Source: Yamagishiella unicocca (lineage: Eukaryota; Chlorophyta; Chlorophyceae; Chlamydomonadales; Volvocaceae). Taken from it: a stretch of DNA of 64,000 bases. The translations under genes were made by a program, and so were the position numbers. The notes under the pieces were generated by a model. The model saw only the letters and a list, made by a program, of their open reading frames with translations, was not told the DNA's origin and ran no database searches. Of the stretch, positions 1 to 11,000 are shown piece by piece. How positions within the stretch are numbered: the stretch's first letter is position 1; each line of letters opens with the position of its first letter. The stretch spans positions 1,116,001-1,180,000 of the forward strand of contig BDSL01000001.1 of the NCBI GenBank assembly GCA_003116995.1, written 5' to 3'.

Positions 1-997
1 CGTTCTTCGAGGGCTGCCTCAGCGTCCGGGGCTACGCGGTGGGTGGGGGGGCTGCGAGGAGGTGTGTGCGCCTGCAGGCAGCTGCGAGGAGGTGTGTGCA
101 CCTGCAGGCAGCTGCGAGGAGGTGTGTGCGCCTGCAGGCAGCTGCGAGGAGGTGTGTGCGCCTGCAGGCAGCTGCGAGGAGGTGTGTGCGCCTGCAGGCA
201 GCTGCGAGGAGGTGTGTGCACCTGCAGGCAGCTGCGAGGAGGTGTGTGCACCTGCAGGCAGCTGCGAGGAGGTGTGTGCGCCTGCAGGCAGCTGCGAGGA
301 GGTGTGTGCACCTGCAGGCAGCTGCGAGGAGGTGTGTGCACCTGCAGGCAGCTGCGAGGAGGTGTGTGCACCTGCAGGCAGCTGCGAGGAGGTGTGTGCG
401 CCTGCAGGCAGCTGCGAGGAGGTGTGTGCGCCTGCAGGCAGCTGCGAGGAGGTGTGTGCACCTGCAGGCAGCTGCGAGGAGGTGTGTGCGCCTGCAGGCA
501 GCTGCGAGGAGGTGTGTGCGCCTGCAGGCAGCTGCGAGGAGGTGTGTGCGCCTGCAGGCAGCTGCGGCGCAGCGTGTTTCGCGGCATGAAACGAGGGCCG
601 TGGCTCCCCGTGAATGGTGCCGTGCGGTGTGGCGCAGGCGGTGGTGCCTCGCTATCGGACGGTGGACGTGGAGGCGGTGGACACGGAGGGGCGATCGGTG
701 ACGCTGAGGGCGACCGGCTGGCAGGCGCGCATCCTGCAGCACGAGTGTGACCACCTGCAGGTGCGGTGCCGTAGGGGAATGCCATAAATAAATCCTCCCT
801 CCCTCTCTGATGTGTCGACCCACGGGTTTCCTCTCTGCCCGCCCTCACGTGCCTGCCTGCTGGTGCCGCGTATGCTCCCCCAGGGGGTCCTGTTTGTTGA
901 CCGCATGCTGCCACGCACGCTGACAGCCAGCGACAACTTGACGCAGTGGGTCAGGTGGGCAGGGGGACGCGGGAGGGGGCGGCTGCAGCGCGCGTGA
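1..997 (+). CDS. Peptide deformylase, 3' part (cut by window start)
   Basis: Peptide deformylase removes the N-formyl group from proteins made in organelles. Three exons are readable: 1-38, 638-760 and 884-997, all joined in phase 0. Exon 1 holds motif 2 (FEGCLSV), whose Cys is a metal ligand. Exon 2 holds motif 3 (ILQHECDHLQ), whose HExxH supplies two His ligands and the catalytic Glu. Exon 3 continues GVLFVDRMLPRTL, as expected after HECDHLQ. The wording EGCLSVRGYA and GWQARILQHECDHL is closest to the PDF1A class of plants, usually mitochondrial or dual-targeted. Motif 1 (GxGLAAPQ) and the transit peptide lie left of the window. The intron between exons 1 and 2 is almost filled by a minisatellite. 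The stop at 995-997 gives a low-complexity tail; a donor-like GT at 955 leaves open a further exon, so the C-terminus is uncertain. Confidence 0.85.
51..560 (+). repeat. 17 x 30-bp minisatellite in the deformylase intron
   Basis: Seventeen perfect-length units of 30 bp (gctgcgagga, ggtgtgtgc, g/a, cctgcaggca) run without interruption. Units differ only at one position, G or A; the order is G A G G G A A G A A A G G A G G G. Because 30 is a multiple of 3 and no stop arises, several frames stay open across the array. These are not genes. Each unit contains the 8-bp palindrome CCTGCAGG. Confidence 0.98.
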
Positions 998-1119
998 ATG
1001 CGACCGAGCACAGTTGGCAGCGGCCTAGCTGCCACCTGGAGGGGAGGGGCGAGTACCCTAGACAGTGACGGCCGCCACCGACATCAACGTTCTGTCTGCC
1101 GTCGTGACGGGCACAACGG

Positions 1120-1265
1120 CTGTGTGTACCTGCCTGCCGTTGCTGCAACCCCAACAGCTGTGTGCCTGTCTGCCGTTGCTGCAACCCCAACAGCTGTGTG
1201 CCTGTCTGCCGTTGCTGCAACCCCAACAGCTGTGTGCCTGTCTGCCTTTGCTGCAACCCCAACAG
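1120..1265 (+). repeat. 4 x 36-bp tandem repeat
   Basis: Four units starting ctgtgtgcctgtctgcc and ending ctgcaaccccaacag lie at 1120-1157 (38 bp, diverged), 1158-1193, 1194-1229 and 1230-1265. The last differs by one base (gcctttg for gccgttg). It lies in the presumed 3' UTR of the deformylase gene. Confidence 0.95.
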
Positions 1266-1686
1266 CTCCAAAGTTGTGAAGGCTCGCGCCTTACCGCCGC
1301 ACTCCACCCGACAGGGCCCTGCCCGAGGGCGTGCCGGCGCTGGGCCGTTGTGCTTGCTGCCACCCCATCGACCGTCAGCCCAGCAGCCCAACCTGGAGCT
1401 GAAGGCGCGAGGTGCGGGGTTGCACTCACGACACGATCACCATTGTCCCAGCCGCGCCTCCATCTCAGAATGCCGGCCGGCGAACAATGTGCGAACTTCC
1501 GCACAGCTCGCGTGCTTGTGAGGGCACTGCTGCCTAAATGGCAGTGTGACTACCCTGGATGGCTACACAGGAGTGTGCGAAATGCTCAGGGGTTGAGGAT
1601 CCTCGGCACCTTCGCTGACACGACATTTCCGGAAGTAGATACGCGGAGGCCAGTAAATACGTCCGCTTGCGTGGCACAGCTGAACC

Positions 1687-1691
1687 TGTAA
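1687..1691 (+). terminator. TGTAA poly(A) signal candidate, deformylase
   Basis: TGTAA is the usual Chlamydomonas poly(A) signal. This is the first plus-strand copy I found after the deformylase stop, about 690 bp downstream; a second lies at 1874-1878. Confidence 0.4.
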
Positions 1692-2524
1692 TCCAAGGCC
1701 CCAGACATGCACTGTGCCATACGCATACGCTTGCTGGCGCATTTGCCGGGGGACTCTTGCGCCACAACCGGTGTACTGCCCAGCTCAGGTGCGACCATCC
1801 GGGCCTTGATGTGCGGACGCACCCGCGCCGAGGAAACACGAGCACTTGGGACAACAGATGAGTCGTTGGCTTGTGTAATACAATACCTTCTTGCTCAGGA
1901 GCCCGGACGATCATCCATGTGACCTCACTCACAGCCCACTTCCTGTCCCAACGGGCATGGCCGCGGACACGCCACCCCAAGAGGGCACCTGCCGATGCCG
2001 TACAACCACACCACACGAGCAGCCGTGCCAACGCCTACTCGACGCGCCGCGCTCCGGAACCACGCTTCCCGCGTCACCGCTTCCCTCTGCAGATGCGCCG
2101 CCTGTGCGCTGGGAGCCAGCAACGACACCCCTGGCATCCGCACCGCGCACCGCACTTCCCCTTTCCCCCCTGCTAGAGCGAGTGCTGCTGCCAGCGCGTG
2201 TTGCTGTCGTACCCTTGTGGTCCTGCAGCTGCCGGACTGCCCGCCGCTGCCGCACTGCTCCCCTGCAGGACAGCCTCTGCATCTCGCCCACGTGCGCCTC
2301 AACCTCAACCGCTTGCCGCCCTCGCTCGCACCGCGCACTGACATACACTGGCATCAACGGCGCGGCTCGTACAACCCATTCCCTCCTCCTCCTCCCCCGC
2401 CGCCGCGGCCGTCCGGCGCAGCCACCTACCCAGCCAAACCTGCCAACGGCCCTCGTCACGTGCACAGCTGCCTGCCTGGCGTGTCACCCCTACACCCCCA
2501 CCCTCTCAGCACTGAGTGTCCTAT

Positions 2525-2552
2525 CCTAAACGGTTTTCTTTCGTACACGTTC
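2525..2552 (-). repeat. Dispersed repeat family A, end fragment
   Basis: Read on the minus strand this carries the family A left end: a cgtgtacgaaagaaaa core followed by ccgttta. It matches the left ends of the copies at 5889 and 14911. Confidence 0.7.
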
Positions 2553-2799
2553 TTTCCGTGCCACCCGCCCAGCCTGACATGCCTGTCTCAGGCCCTTGAC
2601 GCGACCCGCTCCTCGGTCTCGCACTCTGCCACCTCCTGCGGCCGCCCGGAGCCCCGACCCGTCCGCCGATGCGCAGCGCCTGCCTCCCATCATCCACCCC
2701 ATGCCACCGCCGCCGCCGGACGTACATCTCCGACCTCGCCTGGCTGCGGCGCTCTATTCCCCCCCCCCGCCGGACCCGTAGTGGACGTCCGTAGCCACG

Positions 2800-5700
2800 T
2801 CACCCCCCCGACCCGTCGCTCTGTGGCCGGATCCACGTGCGTATGTTGCCTGTGTGGTCCACCGTGAAGATGGCCTCCTCCGTGAACAGCAGGTCGGACA
2901 TGGGCTCCAGGTGGAGCCTGGATCCAGCCGGGTGGGGAGGGGTACGGCAATGACGTGTTACTGTCAGCACCGGGCGGTGAATCCACTGGGTCACTCGACA
3001 CACATACACAGGCCGCGCAGCCGGGTTTTGAAACAACCACGGCTCGATACATGGCTTTGGACGCCGGAGTGCCGCGCACCAGCCGCTTAACGATGCGCCG
3101 GCCCTCATGCGCCCATGAGCCTTGGCCTTACTTGTGTTCCATGATGGGCTGGATGATGTACATGTCCATGCGCGGCAGCGAGGGGCAGATGCCGGTGCTC
3201 TTCCCCAGCGACGCCTTGCGGTCGTGCATGGTGGTGTTGGGCGGGTAGCCGGACCCGCCCTCCTGGCTGCCGGCCGTCATGCGCCCGCCGGCGCCGGAGA
3301 CGAGCGTACCCATGCTGCCATTACGCCTGTGGTGGGAAGCGTGGCGGAGGAGGCATGGTGCGGTAGGGAGGCAAAGTGTGCAGCCATGGTGAGTGTGGTG
3401 AGTGTCGGACGCAGCTGTTGGCAGCTGTCGTAGGATGCTTGCGAGGTGTGTTGTCAGGATAAACGAGCAGGCCCTGCCATGGGCACCCACGTGCTCCCGG
3501 CTCCCCTCACACCTGGGAGGGGCAAACCATACCATGACGCCCCGCCTCTGTCGCCACCACGCACCCCAGCCCGGTCGTCCTCCCAGTGCGCCTTCACCCG
3601 AGCCGCCCTCCCCCCTCCCTCCCGCCCTTCCCTCCCGCCCTCCCCTCCCGCCTTTACCCCGTCCCGCCCTTACCCCGTCCCTCCCTTCCCTTTCCCGCCT
3701 CGCCCTTTCCCGCCAGCATCCCCCCCTGCCCCCTTCCCCTCCCGCCTCACTTGACGCCGCCCAGCATGGACATCTGCGCCAGCATCGCCGCGCTGCTGTT
3801 GATGTCCCCCTCGCCCGGCGCCTGCACGTCCCACAGGCACAGCTGGCAGTCCTGCCCCGCTGAGCCCAGCCGGTAGATCCGAGTGGAGGGTGCCAGCTGC
3901 TCCGAGAGACCAGTGCGGGAGCCGGCGCCCGGCTCCGTGCCGGCCCTGCAGGGCCGGGAGGGGAAGGTCAGACAGGAGGGCTTTGAGCAGGAGGGCACCT
4001 CCCCGTACCGTGTTTGCTCTGGCCTTGGTTCCGGAGCCAGAACCTCCCACGGAGCTACATGCTCGAATCCTAGCCCGTTAATCGCAAACCAGCGCTGGCG
4101 GCTGTAGACACGGGCAGTGCAGTCGTGGCGGGGCGTGGAATGGGGGGCGGATCGGCCGCAGCGTGCTGACCCGGCTTCCCTTCCGTCTGCAATGCGGCCA
4201 CCATGCGGCCACGTGGGCTACCGGCAATTCCCGCCCTGGATACTTCGTGTTCGAGTGGCGCCTGACAAGCCACGCACGCACGCCACATACTTGCCGCAAC
4301 GGCAGATGCTGCAAAGTACGCGCCCTGGGATTGAACCTGGGCACCACCCTCCATCCGCCCCCCATCCGCCCTTTTCTCCCCGCCTCCCCCCCCCCTGCTG
4401 CCCCCTGCCCGCATGCTTCGCGTCGACCGCTTTCCCCACCCGCCCTGGGCCCTGGCCAGGTGAGTTCCGCCACTGGTTTGGGCCTCTGTTCTGGTAGTTT
4501 TTTGCTAGTCGTTGCGTTCTTGTCTGCGGGCGTCGGGACCTGCGTCTGGGCTTTCGCGTCCCCCATGGCGGCGCGGCGCGGCTTCGGCCTGCTCTCCTGG
4601 ACGACAGCGGACCTCCTCTGGTAATGACAGCTTCCTCACACATCTGGTCGGTATTCGGGCGGGTCGGGACGGGGACTCCGACTAGGACTGGGACCGGAAC
4701 GCGATGGCCGCTCTCCCATAGCGCCCCAACTCCCACAGTTTTCCTACTAGCGCCCAAAACCGATCCTGCGAAAACTTTACGTGCGTCGCGTGGGGTCCTC
4801 GCTCCCGTGCGTCTCGCCGTAGCCGATATAGCTTAGCCGCCAAAGGTCATATTACGACCTTCGGCTTTCGTATCCCCAACCCAGTTCTCCAGCATGCATC
4901 TCAAAACTTCTGTTTCAAACGGTTTTTTCGGACATCCACGGGTTTCCCTCGAACCCCCCCCCTTTCCTTTCGCGTTATCACACGCATCTCATTGCTGCCC
5001 GCCGCACACGCCCGCCCCACTCCAACCGCACCCACCAGGGGTCCCAAGCCACGCGGCTGACCCAGGAGCGGTGCCCCTCGCCGTGCACCACCGGGTACCG
5101 CTCCTGCATGCCGTACACCGACACGTGGTCGTCCTCGCCGCCCGTGGCGACGTACTTGCCGTCCGGGCTGAAGGCGCAACAAAGCAGCGCGCCGTAGTAG
5201 CTGCAGAAGCCGCACACCACAGTGCCCGTGTGCACGTCCACCACCCGCAGCGCGCCGTCGCGGCAGGCCGCCGCCAGCTGGCGCCCGTCGGGAGACACGG
5301 CCACATCGTTGATGCCGCCGCCGCTGATCTGTGCGGCGCAGCAGGGGCCACGGCGCCGAGGGTGCGGTGAGGAGGGGGGTGCCGTGCCGCGCTTGGGGAT
5401 GGTAATGCGGCTGGGCTGGACGGCCAAGGGTGGGGGACGGCGAGCGAGACGAGCGGAGCATGCAACTTTGGCGCCGCCGTACGGAGGGTTTCACGGGAAA
5501 CCCTCCGCCGTACGCCAGAGGGTGGTTGTGGACGAGTGGGTGGGTGGCACTGAGCAGGGCGGCAGCGGCACGCAGCGCGCATTCACTCATCAGGTCCTCG
5601 TCCCGCCCTCCCTCTCCGTCTTACTACTTGCGCCAAACAGCGGGGGGCGGGGTTATTCCCTAGGAGGCGCCAAACTGCGGTCCCTTGTCGTACTGCGACC

Positions 5701-7098
5701 TGGAAGCGTCGTACCTGTATGGTATTGCTCGGTGACTGCGACTTGGAGCTGGAGCCAAGCGACAAGCTGAACTTGCCGCTGCCCTCCCCCGTCAGGTGGG
5801 ACTGCGGTCAGTGGACAGGCAGGGGGCAGCAGGCGCCGGAGCACAGGATGGGATGGCGCGGAGGAGGCGGTGGTGGTGGTTGCGAGGACAACCCGTGTAC
5901 GAAAGAAGAACCGTTTAGGACAGCTGTTTGAAAATGCATGCTAAAGTCGGAGGTCGTATGTCGACCTTCGGCGGCTAAGGCTAATCCGGCGGCGACTGCT
6001 AAGCTAACGGAAACGAGGACCCCGTGGTGGTGGTGGTGGTGGTGGTGGTGGTGGAGGTGGTGGTGGTGGAGGCGGAGGTAGAGGGTTGGGGATGCTCCTC
6101 CAGAGCGAGTGAGACGCTTGTGACATCCCGCAATGCTTCGTTGTATGATTCGACCCGACCTCAGGCCTTTCGCTAGCGAAATGTGTGAGCGGCAGTGTGC
6201 ACCCAATGTGTGAGCGGCACTCTGTACCCAATCCCAACGGACAGCCGCAGCCGTCGTCATGTGTGCCGCCACACCGCGTGGGCCTTGCCCCGGCCCGCCA
6301 GCAGCAGTAACGGAACAACGCGGGGGGTGCTGCTGCGCCACGATGTCAGCTTTGCGGGAAAATAACCCCACAGCTTGCCTTTTTGTACACATAGATGTTG
6401 CCCGAGCTGTACGCCGCGACGAAAAGCCCCGAGTCCGCGCGGGGCACCCATGCCACCGCCGTACAACGGTTGGTTTCCGTAATACCCTCTGGTTGGAGCG
6501 TGCTCACGACGACCGGCTTCGCTGGGAAGCCCGTGGCCTGGAGCTGGGCCCGCAATGACATAAGCATGACTGCAGCATACGAAGGAAGGGGAGTCAGCTG
6601 GTTGGGGGCTTTGCGTGGTGTGTGGGAGGAGGTGCGGGCACCTGGCGTTGCGGGTGATGGGGTTCCGTACGTACCTGTCCCATCGCCAAGGCCCACCAAC
6701 AGGTCCACGTTGTCCTTTGCAGCCATAAACGCATGGCATGTCGGATATCCTGTCCGAACGGACGAGTTGTTGAACAACAGCGACCGGTATGGCTCCTGCG
6801 GTAGTACCCAAACGAGGTGATCGGCCATTTCGCGCGACGCGCGCAGACCCTCCGACAGCAACAAGCCCTCCCCTTCAGGCCATATTGCCCCGTCAACCCT
6901 TTTCTGGTACACGCCCAAGCGCACCTTATGCGTCGAGTCATAGCGAGCGATGTTTATGCAATCCCCGACATTGAAGATAATCCATGGCCCCTCCTCCGCT
7001 CCGCCTTGCAAGCTTGCAAGCGTCAGACGAGTTGATCGCTGGTAATTAAAGGGCTGAAGTCCTGTAGTACGCTCTGTATGTAGGTGAAAGCGACCCTC
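2800..7098 (-). CDS. WDR20/CreC-like WD40 protein
   Basis: Seven exons read on the minus strand: 6675-7098, 6379-6569, 5715-5801, 5036-5328, 3751-3945, 3132-3326 and 2800-2917. Phases agree at every junction. WD40 landmarks in order are IIFNVGDCINI; CHAF then LLVGLGDGT; AVAWVPRADSGLFVAAYSSG; INDVAVSPDG; SYYGALLCCAFSPDGKYVAT; GGEDDHVSVY; GEGHRSWVSRVAWDP; YRLGSAGQDCQLCLWD; and FTEEAIFTVDHTGNIRTW. This order and wording match WDR20, plant WDR20-like proteins and fungal CreC, which act as partners of USP12/46- or CreB-type deubiquitinases. The second exon ends at a GC donor (aag|gcaagc). The true start is uncertain: exon 6675-7098 opens at a CAG acceptor with no in-frame ATG. A possible first exon is 7195-7242 (ATG at 7242, phase 0, 102-bp intron). 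Confidence 0.87.
4821..4950 (-). repeat. Dispersed repeat family A copy
   Basis: Read on the minus strand: aaacccgtgga, then ccgtttg, then gagatgcatgctggagaact, then cgaaggtcg and ggcggctaag. It lies in the WD40 gene intron 3946-5035, opposite in orientation to the copy at 5889. Confidence 0.8.
5889..6019 (+). repeat. Dispersed repeat family A copy
   Basis: Contains acccgtgtacgaaagaagaa, ccgttta, aaatgcatgctaaagt, gtcgaccttcggcggctaag and the right end ctaacggaaacgagga. It lies in the WD40 gene intron 5802-6378. The copy at 60134 shows the same blocks in the same order. Confidence 0.85.
6024..6079 (+). repeat. (GGT)n microsatellite
   Basis: About 18 GGT units with a few GGA interruptions, directly after the family A copy in the same intron. 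Confidence 0.9.
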
Positions 7099-8012
7099 CT
7101 GCGGATGTCGCGTGGGAGGTGAACACCCCGTGTGTTCTCTCTCCTGTCTTTGCCTCTTCCATCGAACTACCTGCCACTTACAGCAGTTTTAAACCTGTTC
7201 CGAGCAACTCGATCCCCCAATGTGGTGTAGTTCATGTTTCATATGCGCGCAGGCGCTGTCTGCACGCCCTGCGCGGGCAGCATCAACCTAGTCTCTCATG
7301 GATATGCTGCGGAGGTTAACTAGCTAACTTGATACTCGTAGTAAAACCGCCAGGAGCCGCAGCGTATGTAAGAGGTTGTCAGGTATATATGGGTTCAGTA
7401 ATGGGATGCCGATAGGTAAGGGAATAACCACGTAGTGAACAGCAGCATACGGTAATGCCTGCAAGGCGCTAGGCAGGGAACTGCCGTACCCTGAGCAAAT
7501 AGTTGGGTGTTCCTGATGACCCTTGCGTATCTTGCTGGCTTGTGACTATCATTTTAGGTAGCCATATAGCAGGGTTCCAGGTTCCCAGGTTTCCCTGCGC
7601 AATTTACCGGTTGTGCTCTTTAATTGCGCCAAAGATACTTTCAGGCCGGGAGACGATGACTGAACAGTCATGCACATGTGGACAGTTAGTCCGTGTAGAA
7701 ATCCTTCAGTCATGTTAGGGAGGAGCAGACGGGGCCAGCATTGACGCGATCGGCAGCTGCTTTCCTCGTTGCGCCCTAACCTCTCGCCAGACGCGGCTCT
7801 TCGATTTTGCTCTGTGGTAAAGATTAATTCGTAGATCTGCGCTGCCTCAACAGCCTGCCTCCGTCGCAGTCTGTGGCACCTTTAACTGCGAGGACGCTCA
7901 GAGCGCAACGACGGAAGGCAACCAGAAGCGATGATGAAACTTGACATGTCAGGGGCTGGAATGGAATTATAAAGGGCGGTCAGCTGTTGAAGCTGCCCAA
8001 AAACGAATCATA
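7099..8012. promoter_or_regulatory. Divergent 5' region of WD40 and ARF-GEF genes
   Basis: The WD40 gene (-) and the BIG-type ARF-GEF (+, start 8013) diverge from this stretch, so it should hold both promoters and 5' UTRs. Its base composition is visibly less GC-rich than the flanking introns. I saw no clear TATA box. A possible first exon of the WD40 gene lies at 7195-7242 (minus). Confidence 0.5.
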
Positions 8013-11000
8013 ATGCAAAGCACACAGCCCGACCGGGCGTTTGAGGTATTTGTCAAGCGTACTCTGTCGGCAATCCAGAAGGAGTCATGGGGCCGCAGCA
8101 AGGAGTTCAAGGAGCTCCGAGAGCTGTGCCAGGTACGTTCAAGGGGTTGCGCGCACCCGTCGGTTGCTCGGTCACCTGCGCCGTTGCGCTGGCGTTCCCT
8201 AAACCCTCAACCTCAGCCCTCGCTCAAACCCTCCTCTCACCATAACGTCACGCCATAGCAACGCCACACCTCCACCCCAATGGCGCCGTGGCAACCCTCC
8301 CCCGCTCTTCCCCCTGCCCGCGTTGTCCCGCAGAACGTGCTGAACCTGCTCCACGACCACGAGCAGGGCCACTTGCAGTACGACGGCAGCCTGGCAGTCG
8401 CGGTTCTGGAGCCGCTGTACATTGCCTGCACCAGCACCAACCCCAAGATCCTTGACGCCGCGCTGGGCTGCCTGCACAAGCTGGTGGCACACGCCTGGCT
8501 GCAGGGCGAGAGCTCCTCCGGCGGTCAGGCCAGCGACGCGGACGTGGTGTCGCGCGTGATCCGGGTCGTCATCCGCGTCGGCGAGAGCAGCGCCGTGGAG
8601 GGCATGCAGCTGGCGGTCATCCGCGCGCTGCTGACCTTCACCACCGCCGAGCACTTCGTGGCGCACGGCGACTGCCTGCTGGCGGCGGTGCGGATGGTCT
8701 TCAACCTGGCGCTGGGGGCCGAGGACGACATCATCAAGCGCACCGCCAGTAACGCGCTGCTGCAGATGCTGAACACCATCACCAAGCGCGTCACCGCGTA
8801 CCAGCTGTACGGCGGCAGCAGCACCGCCACCAGCCGCCGCTCTTCGCTGGACGGCAGCATGAGCCAGCTGGCGGCGGCGTCTGTGCCGCAGGGCAGCTTT
8901 GGGATGGCGGCGTCGGAGCGCCAGCTGGCCGGCCGGCTGGTGGAGGAGCAGCAGGCCACGGAGGCCGCACTGGCGGCTGCCGCGGCAGCTGCTGCGGAGC
9001 GTTGGGTCGTCAGTGGCCAGGCCCAGCCGTCGGGCCCTCCCTCGCTCTCAGCGGACCCCGCCGCCATCAACAGCCGCTCCCCCTCCGGGGTGATGCTGGT
9101 CCCACTGTCCGCGGCCCCGTCTGGAGCGCTGTCGGAGGGGCCGCCGGTGCAACGAGTACCCAGCGGGGTGTCCGGCTCCGGCTTGGGGGCGTCGGTGGAT
9201 GGCGGCGCGGGGCTGGCGCGGAGCTCCAGGGGGGACGGAACGGCCGACAGCACAGGGGTGGACTGCCGGACGGCGCAGCTGGCTAGCCTGGCGGAGCAGC
9301 GCGACCTGGCAGGGCTGGAGGCGGCGCTTGGGGCAGGGACGAACTTGGACGACGGCCTGAGCGCGGGGGAGGAGGAGGGGCCCGTGGTGGGGAGGGTGCG
9401 GCGGCACGGCCACAGCAGCGGTGGGACCGCGCCGCGGGACGTGGCGGCGGCTGCCACAGCCGCAGCGGCGGTAGTGACGTCCGGCGGCGGCGCCGCCGCC
9501 CACTCCACGGGACCGAGCTACAGCCTACGGACCAGCACCGTGAACCGGCCGCACGGCTTCTCGCAGCCCTCTCCGTCGCCGCCGCTGCCGGGGCCACATC
9601 GCTCTCCCGGCAGGACCAGCGGCAGTGGCCAGGGGGCCGGCGGGGCCGTGGGCGGCCCGCAGGCCCTCTGGTCGCCCGCCGCCGGATCGTCACTGGACGC
9701 CAGCGCCGCCTCGCAGCAGCACCAACTGGACGAGCAGCTGCCGCACTCGGGCGCTCTGGAAGCAGCAGCAGCAGCAGGGGGAGCGGCGGCTGGGGAGGAG
9801 AGGCCTGCGGACAGCCCTTTCAGCGGCGCCGGTGCAGCGATGGCCAAGGTGGCTGTAGCTTCGGCCGACGGCGCGGCAGCGGCCGGGCAACACCCCTCCC
9901 TCCAGCGTTCGTCCTTGCACTCGCAGCGCCAGCTGGGCCACCAGCAGTCGCACCACTCCTCCCACCAGCACCAGCACCACACCTCGCTGACCGTGGGTCC
10001 CCGCGCCCACGCCCCGCGGCCGCTGCGGACTTCGGAGCGCGACGTGCTGCTGGTGCTCACTGCGTTCTGCCGGCTAGCGTCCAGGGAGGGCGGGGTCACC
10101 GAAGTCGACAAGTACCTGGCGGTGGGTGCCGAAGCGCGTGAGGGAACCGCAAGCTTTCGTAGGGTGGGGAGGGAGGGCGCAAGGAGGCTTTGGCTGAGAT
10201 GGCTGTTAGGAGGCGCGTCGGGTGGAACCGTGGGTCTGTTCAGCAGGGCTGGCGGGCCATGGGTGTGACGAGTGGCCAGGTCGCTGTCCTGCTGGTGCGG
10301 GGCCTCGGGAGATCAGCTGCTGCACGACAGACGGTGGCCGAGCGCCTGCGCCGTGCTAGACACGGAGTGCTGGCTGGCGGCCTGCCCGCTGCACTACCTG
10401 CTCTACCTGCTCCGTTTGTACCTCTCTTGTGCCTGTCCGTTTTCCCATGCCACACGTGGCTGCTGCCTGCGCCCTTGCCCGCTCTCCTCCCCCTCCAGGC
10501 CGGTAAGCTGCTGGCTCTAGAACTGGTGGTCAAGGTGCTCCAGAACCCCATCCATAGGTACGCAGCTGACGGGGCGGGAAGGGAGTGGGACCCCGGGTGT
10601 GAGGGCAGCTTGGGAGGTCAGGCAAGGGTCGGCACGGGGCGTGTAGCCGTGCCAGTGCCCGCTCCATTAACGGACCCCACTTTTAAGGCCCTCCTGCGCA
10701 CGCGCCCACGCTCCCCACCCCTCGCCTCGCCCCCCGGCTCATGCCCCGCCTGCTCCCTCCCTCCCTCCCACCTCGCAGCTGGGACAACGTGCGCGACGAC
10801 TTCGTGCGCCACCTGCACCAGCCGCTGTGCCTGGTGCTGCTGCGGAACTGCTCGCTGTCTGATCCCGCCTCCTTCCAGCTGGCCCTCCGCCTGCTCACGG
10901 CGGTGCTGCTACAGCCCAAGCTCCGGAAGGGGCTCAAGGTGGGGCAGGGGAGGCGGGGTAGGGTTGCATGCGCGAGCTGGGCAGGAGCTGGACCTTTTTC

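Larger units (their letters stand above)
998..2799. other. Convergent 3' flanks, no gene seen
   Basis: This stretch separates the 3' end of the deformylase gene (+) from that of the WD40 gene (-). I found no protein-family match in any frame; open frames follow base composition. It holds a 4-unit tandem repeat, two plus-strand TGTAA sites and a fragment of dispersed repeat family A. I saw no minus-strand TGTAA for the WD40 gene. Confidence 0.6.

Noticed and set aside
32..823. Long open frames on both strands across the 30-bp array (cysteine- or histidine-rich proteins)
   Set aside because: They exist only because the unit length is a multiple of three and contains no stop. The array lies in an intron between two exons encoding conserved deformylase motifs.
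4300..4345. tRNA-like T-arm (ggttcaatcc on the minus strand)
   Set aside because: The T-stem has an A-A mismatch, and no D-arm, anticodon arm or acceptor stem can be built around it.
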